Shown: piece by piece, positions 10,008 to 17,508 of the stretch | Layout: each line of letters begins with the position of its first letter | Numbering within the stretch: the first letter of the stretch is position 1 | Source: Oscillospiraceae bacterium | GTDB taxonomy: Bacteria; Bacillota; Clostridia; Oscillospirales; Oscillospiraceae | Assembly: GCA_017397835.1 (NCBI GenBank) | Contig: JAFQHV010000011.1 | Location: forward strand, 186,001-250,000 | DNA: 64,000 nt | Reading direction: 5' to 3' | Notes under the pieces: generated by a model | Told to the model about the DNA's origin: nothing | Databases searched by the model: none | The model's input: the letters and a program-made list of their open reading frames with translations, nothing else | Translations under genes and position numbers: made by a program

Positions 10008-10811
10008 ATGAAAAACCTGCGTGAGCTTTACGACCTGACCGGCAAGGTGGCCATTGTCACTGGCGGCCGCGGCCTGTACGGCGCCTCCATCTCCACCGGC
10101 CTGTGCGAAATGGGCGCCACCGTAGTCATCGCCTCCCGCAACGTGGAAAAGTGCGAGGAACTGGCCTCCGAGCTGCGCGCTCAGGGCTACAGCGCCTGCG
10201 GCATGGCTCTGGACCTGAGCAGCGACGAGTCAATCAAGGCGTTGGCCAAGAACGTGGCTGAAAAATACGGCAAGATCGACATCCTGGTCAACAACGCCGT
10301 GGATCGCCGCAATCTGACCGGCATGTCCGTGGCCACCCGCGAGAAGCTGACCGCCTCCGCCGAAACCAACCTGAACGGTCAGCTGCTGCTGAGCCAGGCG
10401 GTGCTGGAGTATATGCTCCCCGCCCATAGCGGCAGCATCATCAACATCAGCTCCATGCGCGGTCTGGACTGCCCCCACTTCCCCTTCTACCCCGAGGGAT
10501 TTGGCGAGCAGGCCGTCAACTACACCACCGAAAAGTGGGCCATGATCGGCATGACCAAGTATATGGCCGGCCGCTACGGCAAGGACGGCATCCGCGTCAA
10601 CGCCGTGGCCCCCGGCGGCTTCACCACCATGGGCAAGAACCCCACCCCCGCTCAGGCCCAGTTCTTGAAGAACTATGAGGAGCACTGCCCTCTGGGCCGC
10701 TTTGCCAACGATGACGACATCAAGGGCCCCGTGGCCTTCCTGGCCAGCGATGCCGCCGCCTACATCACCGGCGCCACCCTCGTCATGGACGGCGGCTGGA
10801 CCATCTGGTAA
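10008..10811 (+). CDS. Short-chain dehydrogenase/reductase (SDR)
   Basis: A 267-residue classical SDR. It carries the cofactor glycine motif TGGRGLYG (18-25), NNAV in place of the usual NNAG (about 95), the catalytic Ser in ISSMRG and the YTTEK catalytic pair (about 175-179). The C-terminal GATLVMDGGWTIW is typical of FabG-like oxidoreductases acting on sugars, polyols or acyl groups. No signal peptide is seen, so it is cytoplasmic. It is followed 17 bp later by a gene of unknown function, and both end at the terminator at 11779, so they form a two-gene operon. Substrate is not deducible. Confidence 0.88.
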   Translation: MKNLRELYDLTGKVAIVTGGRGLYGASISTGLCEMGATVVIASRNVEKCEELASELRAQGYSACGMALDLSSDESIKALAKNVAEKYGKIDILVNNAVDRRNLTGMSVATREKLTASAETNLNGQLLLSQAVLEYMLPAHSGSIINISSMRGLDCPHFPFYPEGFGEQAVNYTTEKWAMIGMTKYMAGRYGKDGIRVNAVAPGGFTTMGKNPTPAQAQFLKNYEEHCPLGRFANDDDIKGPVAFLASDAAAYITGATLVMDGGWTIW

Positions 10812-10828
10812 ATTAGGAGGAGTTTAAC

Positions 10829-11764
10829 ATGATTTCCTGTACCGAATTTATCCCCGCTTACAGCGAGCTGTTCCACTATTTGGACGAGACCTTCGGCCGT
10901 GACGAGATCGACCGCTATTGGGCCACCCTCTTCAAGCCTGACGGCAAGGGCGGCACCCTGATCAACGCCCTGCTGGCCGAGGGCATCCACGGCTGCTGGA
11001 CCCACTGGACCCACAGCCTGAACGAGGAGGCCGCCGACTTCGTCATGTACCTGAACGAAAAGCGCGGTTTCTTCTACAACGAGATGTTCTGGTGCCCCTC
11101 CAAGGGCAAGCTGCTCAAGCTGCAGGACGAGATCGGCCTGAAGCCCTACCCCGACTACTGCCTGCACTGCGACGGCTACCGCCTGGCGGTGGAGAAGGCC
11201 GGTCTGAAGTACATCTACAACTTCATCGGCACCGATAAGGCCGCCTGCTCCATGCTCATCTACGATCCCAACGTGTTTGACGGTCGTGTCATTTTGGATG
11301 AGGACACGCTGGTCATGCGCCGCAACGCCGCGGACAACGAGTACTTCCACCCCAGCTTCCACTTCAGCTTGAGCCGCTGCATCCACTACATCGGCGACAA
11401 TTACGGCATCGACCACGTCCGTGCCGCCATGACCCGCTACACCAAGAACGCCCTGTGCAAGACCATCGAAGCCATCAAGACGCAGGGTCTGGCCGCCATT
11501 CGGGACAAGATCGTGGAGAGCTACGAGCTGGACAAGGCTCCCGATGCCGTGACCTGCCAGCTGACCGGCAACACCCTGGACGTCACCGTCCACTACTGTC
11601 CCGCCATCAAGTGGCTGGTGGACAACGGCAAGTGGCTGTCTCCCTGGTTCCGCTACACCACCGAGTGCGTCATGGAGGTCCTGGCCGCCGAGGCCGGCGC
11701 CAAGTTCGAAATGGGCGCCTACGACGAGCAGACCGGCGCCTGCACCTACCGCTTTACCAAGTAA
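10829..11764 (+). CDS. Uncharacterised 311-aa protein in an SDR operon
   Basis: A soluble protein with no signal peptide or membrane segment, starting behind a good AGGAGG site. It is rich in Cys, Trp and His, with a notable CLHCDGY motif near residue 112 and HGCWTHWTHS near 55. The pattern recalls the L-2-amino-thiazoline-4-carboxylic acid hydrolase-like family, but this is a weak impression from motif style only. It shares an operon with the SDR, so it may act on the same substrate. I do not assign a function. Confidence 0.75.
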   Translation: MISCTEFIPAYSELFHYLDETFGRDEIDRYWATLFKPDGKGGTLINALLAEGIHGCWTHWTHSLNEEAADFVMYLNEKRGFFYNEMFWCPSKGKLLKLQDEIGLKPYPDYCLHCDGYRLAVEKAGLKYIYNFIGTDKAACSMLIYDPNVFDGRVILDEDTLVMRRNAADNEYFHPSFHFSLSRCIHYIGDNYGIDHVRAAMTRYTKNALCKTIEAIKTQGLAAIRDKIVESYELDKAPDAVTCQLTGNTLDVTVHYCPAIKWLVDNGKWLSPWFRYTTECVMEVLAAEAGAKFEMGAYDEQTGACTYRFTK

Positions 11765-11778
11765 ATCGTACAAGCAAA

Positions 11779-11812
11779 GCACCGCCCCGGGCCGAATGGC
11801 CCGGGGCGGTGC
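11779..11812. terminator. Rho-independent terminator
   Basis: A GC-rich inverted repeat (GCACCGCCCCGGGCC with its complement, GAAT loop) sits between the convergent stops at 11764 and 11820. Confidence 0.75.
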
Positions 11813-11819
11813 TGCATTT

Positions 11820-12761
11820 TCACTTCAAATCCAAAGCCGCCTTGACCTTGGCGATGATGTCCTGCCCGATGAGGTAGGCCGCATCCTGGGTCTGGGCGCC
11901 GATGTGGGGAGAAACAATAAAGTTTTCGCATTCAAACAAAGGGGAATCAAAGCTCGCACCGCGGGTCAGGCCGCCGTTGGCCAATTCCTCCTCCATCACG
12001 TCGGTGGCATAGCCGCCCAGTTGTCCGGTGGTCAGCGCTTGGTACATATCCGCCTCGTTGACGATGCCGCCCCGGGACATATTCAGCACGATCGCCCCGC
12101 TCTTCATCGTTCGGATGGAGTCGGCACAGATCAAATCCCGGGTCTCCGGCAGCAAAGGCAGGTGGATGGCCACGAAGTCGGATACCCGCAGCACCTCTTC
12201 CTTGCTCATTCCCTCGGCGAAGTTTTCTTTGAATTCTCTGTCGGCCACGAAAGGGTCGTAGGCCACGACGTTCATCTCAAACGCATCGGCCAGCTTTGCC
12301 ACGCGGCGGCCCACCCGGCCAAAGCCGAGGATGCCAAGGGTCTTTCCCCGCAGTTCCCGGCCATAGAACTTATATTTGTTCCATTGATGCTCGTCCTTGA
12401 CCTCCCGGTTGGCCTGCATGGTCCCCCGGGAAATATCCAGCATCTTGGCAATGGTCAGTTCCGCCACGGCGTTGTCGCTCCAGCCCGGGGCATTGAATAC
12501 CTGCACACCTTTTTCTTTGGCGTACTCCAAATCCACGTGGTTCAGACCCACGGCGCACACGCCGATAACCTTCAGCTTTTTGGCGGCATCCAGAATCGTC
12601 CTGTCGATGGCGGGGTCCACCCGCATCAGCAGCAGGTCGTACTCTCCGATGATCTCAGCCAGCCGCTGCTGCGTGGGCAGCAGTTCGGTATCCACCTGCA
12701 TATATTGTTCCAACTCATCTCGGATGGTGTGATGCACCACGTCAATGACCAGGCATTTCAT
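11820..12761 (-). CDS. D-isomer-specific 2-hydroxyacid dehydrogenase
   Basis: A 313-residue NAD-dependent enzyme of the phosphoglycerate/D-lactate dehydrogenase superfamily. Visible are the Rossmann motif GILGFGRVGRRVA, the conserved catalytic Arg segment NMSRGGIVNE and the catalytic His in SPHIGAQTQDA. Length fits the short class without an ACT domain, so it is not a full SerA. The start is taken at 12761 (MKCLVIDVV), preceded by AAGGAAGG; a longer in-frame extension reaches back into prfB and has no ribosome-binding site. It begins 22 bp after the prfB stop and is probably co-transcribed. The substrate keto acid is unknown. Confidence 0.85.
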   Translation of the reverse strand: MKCLVIDVVHHTIRDELEQYMQVDTELLPTQQRLAEIIGEYDLLLMRVDPAIDRTILDAAKKLKVIGVCAVGLNHVDLEYAKEKGVQVFNAPGWSDNAVAELTIAKMLDISRGTMQANREVKDEHQWNKYKFYGRELRGKTLGILGFGRVGRRVAKLADAFEMNVVAYDPFVADREFKENFAEGMSKEEVLRVSDFVAIHLPLLPETRDLICADSIRTMKSGAIVLNMSRGGIVNEADMYQALTTGQLGGYATDVMEEELANGGLTRGASFDSPLFECENFIVSPHIGAQTQDAAYLIGQDIIAKVKAALDLK

Positions 12762-12783
12762 GGATAACAATTCCTTCCTTTGT

Positions 12784-13905
12784 TTACTTGCTGGCCCAGT
12801 TACCCGTGGCCTCAGCGGTAAGGTAGGCATTGATAAAGCCGTCCAGATCGCCGTCCATCACGCCGTTGATGTTGCTGGTTTCAAAGGCGGTACGGGTGTC
12901 CTTTACCATCTGGTAAGGCATAAACACGTAGGAACGGATCTGGCTGCCCCACTCGATCTTCAGTTGCACGCCCTTCAGGTCGGAGATCTTCTCCGCCTTC
13001 TCCTGCATCTGCAGCTCCACCAGCTTGGCACGCAGCATCTTCATACAGTTGTCCTTGTTCTGGAACTGGGACCGTTCCTGCTGGCTGGCCACCACCACGC
13101 CGGTAGGCTTGTGGATCAGGCGCACGGCGGAGGAGGTCTTGTTCACGTGCTGGCCGCCGGCACCGCTGGCGCGGTAGACCTGCATCTCAATGTCCTCGGG
13201 CCGGATCTCGACCTCCACATCCTCCGGCAGGTCGGGCATAACTTCCACAGAGGCGAAGGAGGTCTGTCGCCGGGCGTTGGCATCAAAGGGGGACACCCGG
13301 ACCAGACGGTGCACGCCATGCTCGCCCCGCAGGTAGCCGTAGGCATTCTCGCCCTCGATCATAATGGTGGCAGACTTCAATCCGGCATCGTCCGCCTCCT
13401 GATAGTCCATGATGGTGTAGGTGAAGCCGTGGCGCTCGGTCCAGCGGGTGTACATGCGGTACAACATCTGGGCCCAGTCCTGAGCCTCGGTCCCGCCGGC
13501 GCCGGGATGGACAGTCAGGATAACGTTGCAGCTATCGTACTCGCCGGTCAGCAGGGTCTGCAGACGGGCAGACTCCATGTTGGCCTCCAGCTGGGCAAAC
13601 CCTTCCTCCAGTTCGGGGACAAGAGACTCGTCCTCAAACTCGTTGCCCATCTCGCACAGAGCCATCAGGTCATCCCACTGACTTTTGCGCCGGCGCTGTC
13701 CGTCCACCTTGTCCTGCAGGTTCTTGATACGCTGCTGCACCTTCTGGGCCTTGGCAAGGTTGTCCCAAAAACCGTCGGCGGCGGACTCCGCCTCCAGCAT
13801 ATCCAACTCCCGCTCCGCGCTCTCCAGGTCCAAAGCCGAAGCCAAAGACTCCAGCGCAGGCAGCAGGTTGTTCAGCTTCACCTTATATTCATCAAATTGG
13901 AGCAT
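12784..13905 (-). CDS. prfB: Peptide chain release factor 2
   Basis: A 373-residue class I release factor reading UAA and UGA. It has the SPF tripeptide anticodon-like motif (SPFDANARRQTSF) and the peptidyl-hydrolysis motif GGQ at 250-252. The chosen start (MLQFDEYK) has AGGAGAGAGG upstream; the ATG eight codons earlier lacks one. Many bacteria carry an in-frame UGA with a +1 shift near codon 26. Here the frame is continuous through that region (ALDLESAERE), so the autoregulatory frameshift is absent. Confidence 0.95.
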   Translation of the reverse strand: MLQFDEYKVKLNNLLPALESLASALDLESAERELDMLEAESAADGFWDNLAKAQKVQQRIKNLQDKVDGQRRRKSQWDDLMALCEMGNEFEDESLVPELEEGFAQLEANMESARLQTLLTGEYDSCNVILTVHPGAGGTEAQDWAQMLYRMYTRWTERHGFTYTIMDYQEADDAGLKSATIMIEGENAYGYLRGEHGVHRLVRVSPFDANARRQTSFASVEVMPDLPEDVEVEIRPEDIEMQVYRASGAGGQHVNKTSSAVRLIHKPTGVVVASQQERSQFQNKDNCMKMLRAKLVELQMQEKAEKISDLKGVQLKIEWGSQIRSYVFMPYQMVKDTRTAFETSNINGVMDGDLDGFINAYLTAEATGNWASK

Positions 13906-13973
13906 AAATATACCTCTCTCCTGTTCCATATTCTCTCAGCATAGTATTATATACAAGTTTTGCCCCAAAGTAA

Positions 13974-14018
13974 AGCAAAAACCCACCGCAGCCGCATTTT
14001 TTGCTGCTGTGGTGGGTT
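13974..14018 (-). terminator. Rho-independent terminator of the 37-aa small gene
   Basis: The stem AACCCACCGCAGC (13980-13992) pairs with 14006-14018. On the minus strand it is followed by TTTTTG, just after the small gene stop at 14028. Confidence 0.7.
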
Positions 14019-14027
14019 CGGCACGGG

Positions 14028-14141
14028 TCAGCGGTCGCTGGTCTGCCACTCCCGCTCATCCCGGAAAATCAAATCATCCACATCCCGCTCGCGGGGTGGG
14101 TTGCGCTTGGTGTCCTCCTGGGCACCGATGGGTTGGCACAT
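14028..14141 (-). CDS. 37-residue small protein upstream of prfB
   Basis: The minus-strand frame begins MCQPIGAQED, continues TKRNPPRERDVDDLIFRDER, and ends EWQTSDR before TGA. It has a strong AGGAGGAAGG ribosome-binding site seven bases upstream and is followed within 15 bases by a convincing terminator, so it looks like a self-contained monocistronic gene. The peptide is highly charged (many Asp, Glu, Arg), has no membrane segment and is probably soluble. I recognise no family. It lies between the divergent GH127 gene and prfB. Confidence 0.6.
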   Translation of the reverse strand: MCQPIGAQEDTKRNPPRERDVDDLIFRDEREWQTSDR

Positions 14142-14241
14142 GGGTCCTTCCTCCTGTCAAATAAACACTCCTCACCAGTATATGCAGCCGTTCCCCTCTC
14201 CATGCCCATTCTGCAAAAAAGATAATATTGTCCTAAAACTT

Positions 14242-14283
14242 GAGAATATTCTCCTTGTCTTTCCCCACCCCTTGTGCTATAAA
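14242..14283 (+). promoter_or_regulatory. Promoter and palindromic operator of the GH127 gene
   Basis: A perfect 12-bp palindrome GAGAATATTCTC (14242-14253) lies directly upstream of TTGTCT (14255-14260), a 17-bp spacer and an extended -10 (TGC then TATAAA, 14278-14283). The palindrome abuts the -35 and is a plausible repressor or activator site. Confidence 0.55.
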
Positions 14284-14328
14284 ATCCTTGTAAGCAGCCA
14301 TCCAGAGTTCAAAGGAGTTGGATCCACC

Positions 14329-16410
14329 ATGAAGACCTTCAGGGCAAACAACCCCAATATTATCTATATTGGCAGCTGGACCGATCAGGACATCGCCAAA
14401 ATCGCAAAATTCAATTACTGCAAATTTTTTATCATGTTCAAGGGTACTGCCCTTAAGATCAATGCCGAGGGCGACCTGTTGTGCAGCGTGGACGGCGGCG
14501 CCGACTGTGCCGAAACCGAGTTTTCTCTAGCCGGCGGTGTCCACACCCTGATGGTCACCGTCAACGCCGGTACAAGGCTGGACTCCATCGAAGCCGATGC
14601 TGTTCTGAACGTCAACGAAGAGCTGCAGCACGCCTTCAATGACGAACTGCTCTCCATCGTGCAGGGCCGCGAAGGTACCGACCCCGCCACCTGGCAGCCC
14701 GTGACCCCCGCCGCCCGCCGCCCGGAAACTGATGTGAAGCTGGGCGGTCTGTTCGGTCAGCTGTTTGAACAGAACGTGGCCCGCATCAAGCGCTGTGCCG
14801 CCGACCCGGACACCCTGGACCTGCCCGAGGGGGCCAAGCGTGATCTGGGCTGGGTGGACTGGCTGCCCGCCTCCCTGAAAGACGGCCGCATCATGGGTGG
14901 TGCCGCCAAGGCTCTGCGTTGGGGTGAAGATGCCGACCTGCGCACCATCGTGGATAACGCCATCGACCGCATCGAATCCACCATGCGCCCCGACGGTTGG
15001 TATAACTACTACCCCGAGTCGGAGTATGCCGTCAACTACTACCCCAACGCAGAAAACTCGGTGGATGTCATCCTCAGCAGCGAGAAAAAAAGCTTTGACC
15101 GCATCTTCTGGTCCTACGGCATGGTGGCCGCAGGCAAGGCCGGCAACGAAAAGGCCTACGGCCTGCTGCGCCGTATGTACGACTGGCTGGAGGCTTCCCC
15201 CTACGCCAACCAACTGCTGCTGGCCCACAACAGCACCAACTCCCTCACCGGCAACCTGGTGCTGGCCGAGTCCGTGGCAGGCAAAGTCGAAGATATGCTG
15301 TTCAGCCAAACCTGTCTGGATAAAAAGACCGTGCTGGACGGAATGGCCGCCCGCAATCCTGTCATCTTCAGCAACTATCCCGCCGACCGCCCCCACTGCT
15401 ACTGCATCATGGACATTTTGGCCGCTTTGAGTGAGTACCGCCTGACCGGCCAGCAGCGTTATCTGGATGCGGCCCTGGGCGGCTGGGACGTCTATAACCG
15501 CTACTACAAGCATCTGGGTGCCGTCACCGCCATCTGCGAGCAGGGCGGCCCCTACTACCCCGGCTCCTACCAGATGGACATCGGCCACACCGGCGAGACC
15601 TGCGGTACCATGTTCTGGTTATGGCTGAATCTGGAACTGCTGGAGCTGTTCCCCGACGAGGAGAAATACGCCGCCCAAATTGAGGAGGGTCTGCTCAACG
15701 TGCTGCCCTCCGCCTTCATGGCAGAGCGCGGTGTGCGCTATCACAACGTACTGCAGGGCCGCAAGGATGATCCCCCCGTCCCTGTGGGCGATGCCACCGG
15801 CTCCTGCTGCGAGATGACCACCACCCTCACCTTGGGCGACTGCCCCCAGTACACCTTCCTGTCCAATAAGGACGGTCTGTGGCTGCATCAGCTTATGTCC
15901 TATGATGCCAGGTGCGGCGACTGGGCTTTCTCCGTGGACAGCGATATCCCGCACAAGCATCAGCTGACCTTCACCGTCCGTTCCGCCCCCGCCCGGGAGC
16001 AGTTTGTCAAGCTGCGTGTCCCCGGTTGGGCGAAGGATGCCGAAATCCGCGTCAATGGCGAGGCTGCTTCCGCTGTCGCGGGTACGTTTGCGCAACTCAA
16101 GCGTGTCTGGCAGACCGGCGACACCGTCACCCTCACCTTCTCCCCCGCCCTGACCGTCCTGCCCTATACCGGCGTGGAGCAGGCGGAAAACGGCAAGGGC
16201 CGCTTCTGCGTGACCTACGGCCCCTACCTCATGGCTTTGACCGGCATTGGCGAGACCAAGCTGCCCACCGTCACCGCAGCGGTTGATGCCCTGTGTGCAG
16301 AGCAGACAGAAGCCTCCGTCGCAATCAAGGTCAACGACGGCATGGCGTTCGTCCCCTACTTCGAGGTAGCCGGAGATACCGCTTTCAACTGCTACCCCAT
16401 TTTCGAATGA
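14329..16410 (+). CDS. GH127-type beta-L-arabinofuranosidase (DUF1680 family)
   Basis: A 693-residue protein without signal peptide, so it works on imported oligosaccharides. It shows the Zn-thiolate active-site pattern of the GH127/GH146 clan: a GETCG motif with Glu423 and Cys425, and a GSCCEM motif with Cys493-Cys494. In characterised GH127 enzymes the equivalent Glu and three Cys bind zinc and one Cys is the nucleophile. The helical-barrel core spans about 130-480 and a beta-sandwich domain follows to the end. The start at 14329 has AAAGGAG upstream; the open frame extends further 5' without a usable site. It is monocistronic between its own promoter and terminator. Members of the clan vary in sugar specificity. 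Confidence 0.85.
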   Translation: MKTFRANNPNIIYIGSWTDQDIAKIAKFNYCKFFIMFKGTALKINAEGDLLCSVDGGADCAETEFSLAGGVHTLMVTVNAGTRLDSIEADAVLNVNEELQHAFNDELLSIVQGREGTDPATWQPVTPAARRPETDVKLGGLFGQLFEQNVARIKRCAADPDTLDLPEGAKRDLGWVDWLPASLKDGRIMGGAAKALRWGEDADLRTIVDNAIDRIESTMRPDGWYNYYPESEYAVNYYPNAENSVDVILSSEKKSFDRIFWSYGMVAAGKAGNEKAYGLLRRMYDWLEASPYANQLLLAHNSTNSLTGNLVLAESVAGKVEDMLFSQTCLDKKTVLDGMAARNPVIFSNYPADRPHCYCIMDILAALSEYRLTGQQRYLDAALGGWDVYNRYYKHLGAVTAICEQGGPYYPGSYQMDIGHTGETCGTMFWLWLNLELLELFPDEEKYAAQIEEGLLNVLPSAFMAERGVRYHNVLQGRKDDPPVPVGDATGSCCEMTTTLTLGDCPQYTFLSNKDGLWLHQLMSYDARCGDWAFSVDSDIPHKHQLTFTVRSAPAREQFVKLRVPGWAKDAEIRVNGEAASAVAGTFAQLKRVWQTGDTVTLTFSPALTVLPYTGVEQAENGKGRFCVTYGPYLMALTGIGETKLPTVTAAVDALCAEQTEASVAIKVNDGMAFVPYFEVAGDTAFNCYPIFE

Positions 16411-16431
16411 TTCCGGTTCGTGCATCCCTCC

Positions 16432-16464
16432 CCGGGCAGCGGTTTACGCCGCTGCCCGGTTTTT
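16432..16464 (+). terminator. Rho-independent terminator after the GH127 gene
   Basis: CCGGGCAGCG pairs with CGCTGCCCGG and is followed by TTTTT, 22 bp after the stop. Confidence 0.85.
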
Positions 16465-16500
16465 GCGGGAATCCGTCGAACACTTTCTTCTCTTTAGGGG

Positions 16501-16529
16501 TTGACACAGGCGTTTGTGTATGTTATTAT
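16501..16529 (+). promoter_or_regulatory. Promoter of the tRNA pair
   Basis: A consensus TTGACA, 17-bp spacer and TATTAT lie about 40 bp before tRNA-Leu. Confidence 0.75.
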
Positions 16530-16569
16530 GGTTAGGCTCTTTAGAGCAGGAGCAACCGGAGCCACCCTT

Positions 16570-16656
16570 GCCGGAGTGGCGGAATTGGCAGACGCCAGGG
16601 ACTTAAAATCCCTTGCTGGAAACAGCGTGCCGGTTCGATCCCGGTCTCCGGCACCA
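16570..16656 (+). tRNA. tRNA-Leu (anticodon UAA)
   Basis: The acceptor stem GCCGGAG pairs with CTCCGGC, with discriminator A and encoded CCA. It has a long class II variable arm, the TTCGATC T-loop and the anticodon TAA in CTTAAAA. Confidence 0.95.
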
Positions 16657-16659
16657 TAT

Positions 16660-16735
16660 CGCGGAGTAGAGCAGTTGGCAGCTCGTCGGGCTCATAACCC
16701 GGAGGTCGCAGGTTCAAGTCCTGCCTCCGCAACCA
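16660..16735 (+). tRNA. Initiator tRNA-fMet (anticodon CAU)
   Basis: The initiator hallmarks are visible: an unpaired C1/A72 at the end of the acceptor stem (C then GCGGAG, closing CTCCGC then A) and three G:C pairs in the anticodon stem around CTCATAA. CCA is encoded. Its 3' half is the integration target for the islands that follow. Confidence 0.93.
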
Positions 16736-16934
16736 TTAGGAAAGCCTCGCTATCTCAGGGTAGCGAGGCTTCTTTTTGCTCATTTTCCTGTTTTTTCGGT
16801 ACTTATTTGTAGTGATTCATAGTTGCGCCTATTCACGCCTATTTGTGCCTGTTCTGTCGCTATATCGTCGCTATGGCAACCCTTGCTCGTCGCTTCCGTC
16901 GATACGTCGTCGCCACGTCGTCGCTCTGGTCGGC
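16690..16934 (+). repeat. Attachment-site repeat, copy 1 (3' half of tRNA-fMet and downstream)
   Basis: This 245-bp segment begins at the tRNA anticodon and includes the tRNA 3' end, a terminator and a downstream stretch containing GCCTATTCACGCCTATTTG. It recurs almost identically (about five differences) at 23840-24084 and in diverged form from 33763. Confidence 0.85.
16744..16778 (+). terminator. Terminator of the tRNA operon (inside repeat copy 1)
   Basis: GCCTCGCTA pairs with TAGCGAGGC and is followed by a CTTTTT tract. Confidence 0.9.
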
Positions 16935-16961
16935 GGTACACTCCAAACATTACAACACAAA

Positions 16962-16993
16962 GACTCCCTGCCCAACAACCGGGCAGGGAGCCT
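16962..16993. terminator. Terminator-like hairpin of the CTCCCTGCCC family
   Basis: CTCCCTGCCC pairs with GGGCAGGGAG (loop AACAACC). It lies 3' of the minus-strand operon ending at 17036. Near-identical hairpins occur at 38943 and 46056. Confidence 0.65.
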
Positions 16994-17035
16994 TTGCTAT
17001 AAGGAACACAGAAAGAGTTTGTGTGTTCCTCTTTT

Positions 17036-17497
17036 TTAGAAATCAGCAACATACCAATTGCGGCCATCTTTAACCAAATACAACGTATCGCTATCCGAAC
17101 CCTCTTTCTTGTTCAGAAGGCCCGATCCTTTGTGTGTAACTTCGATTTCCGCCTTCATCATTTTACGGCCTTCATATTCATCGCTTATGGCCTCACATTC
17201 ATAGACATCTATAACGTGCACTTTGTATTTCCATCGTTTACCGTATATATCTTTATATCCTTCGATTGCATCATCGAAGTTTTCCTGCATGGAATGAATG
17301 GCAACCTTTTTTGTTTCATAAGGCAAGCTTTCTTTGAGTTCATCACTCATCAAGGAATATGCTTCTTTCGCATCTGCTTCCATTAAGCTTTTCATAAATT
17401 TGCTTGCCGTTTTTTCTGCGCTTCTTCCTCCAAACAGCAATGTACATATAATGATAAGCGCCCCTACGGTAGCAATCGGTTTAATCAGTTTGTTCAT
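17036..17497 (-). CDS. Membrane-anchored small protein, NTF2/DUF4878-like
   Basis: A 153-residue protein with an N-terminal hydrophobic segment (about 9-24, IATVGALIIICTLLFGG) that could be a signal anchor. The soluble domain starts KTASKFMKSLMEADAKEAYS, the style of DUF4878/NTF2-like domains found outside the membrane. There is no lipobox: a Cys occurs inside the hydrophobic stretch but without the usual context. The start at 17497 follows AAAGGAG and lies 11 bp after the stop of the zinc-ribbon gene, so it is the last gene of the five-gene operon. Family assignment is tentative. Confidence 0.7.
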   Translation of the reverse strand: MNKLIKPIATVGALIIICTLLFGGRSAEKTASKFMKSLMEADAKEAYSLMSDELKESLPYETKKVAIHSMQENFDDAIEGYKDIYGKRWKYKVHVIDVYECEAISDEYEGRKMMKAEIEVTHKGSGLLNKKEGSDSDTLYLVKDGRNWYVADF

Positions 17498-17508
17498 AAC
17501 AGTCTCCT

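Noticed and set aside
3829-10011. 2060-residue plus-strand open frame
   Set aside because: Antisense shadow of the 2015-residue Asp-box gene; no ribosome-binding site or recognisable domain. The same holds for 38911-42846 and 42859-45186.
13906-13929. Upstream start for prfB (eight extra codons)
   Set aside because: The ATG at 13929 has no ribosome-binding site, whereas AGGAGAGAGG precedes the ATG at 13905. The extra residues do not resemble RF2.
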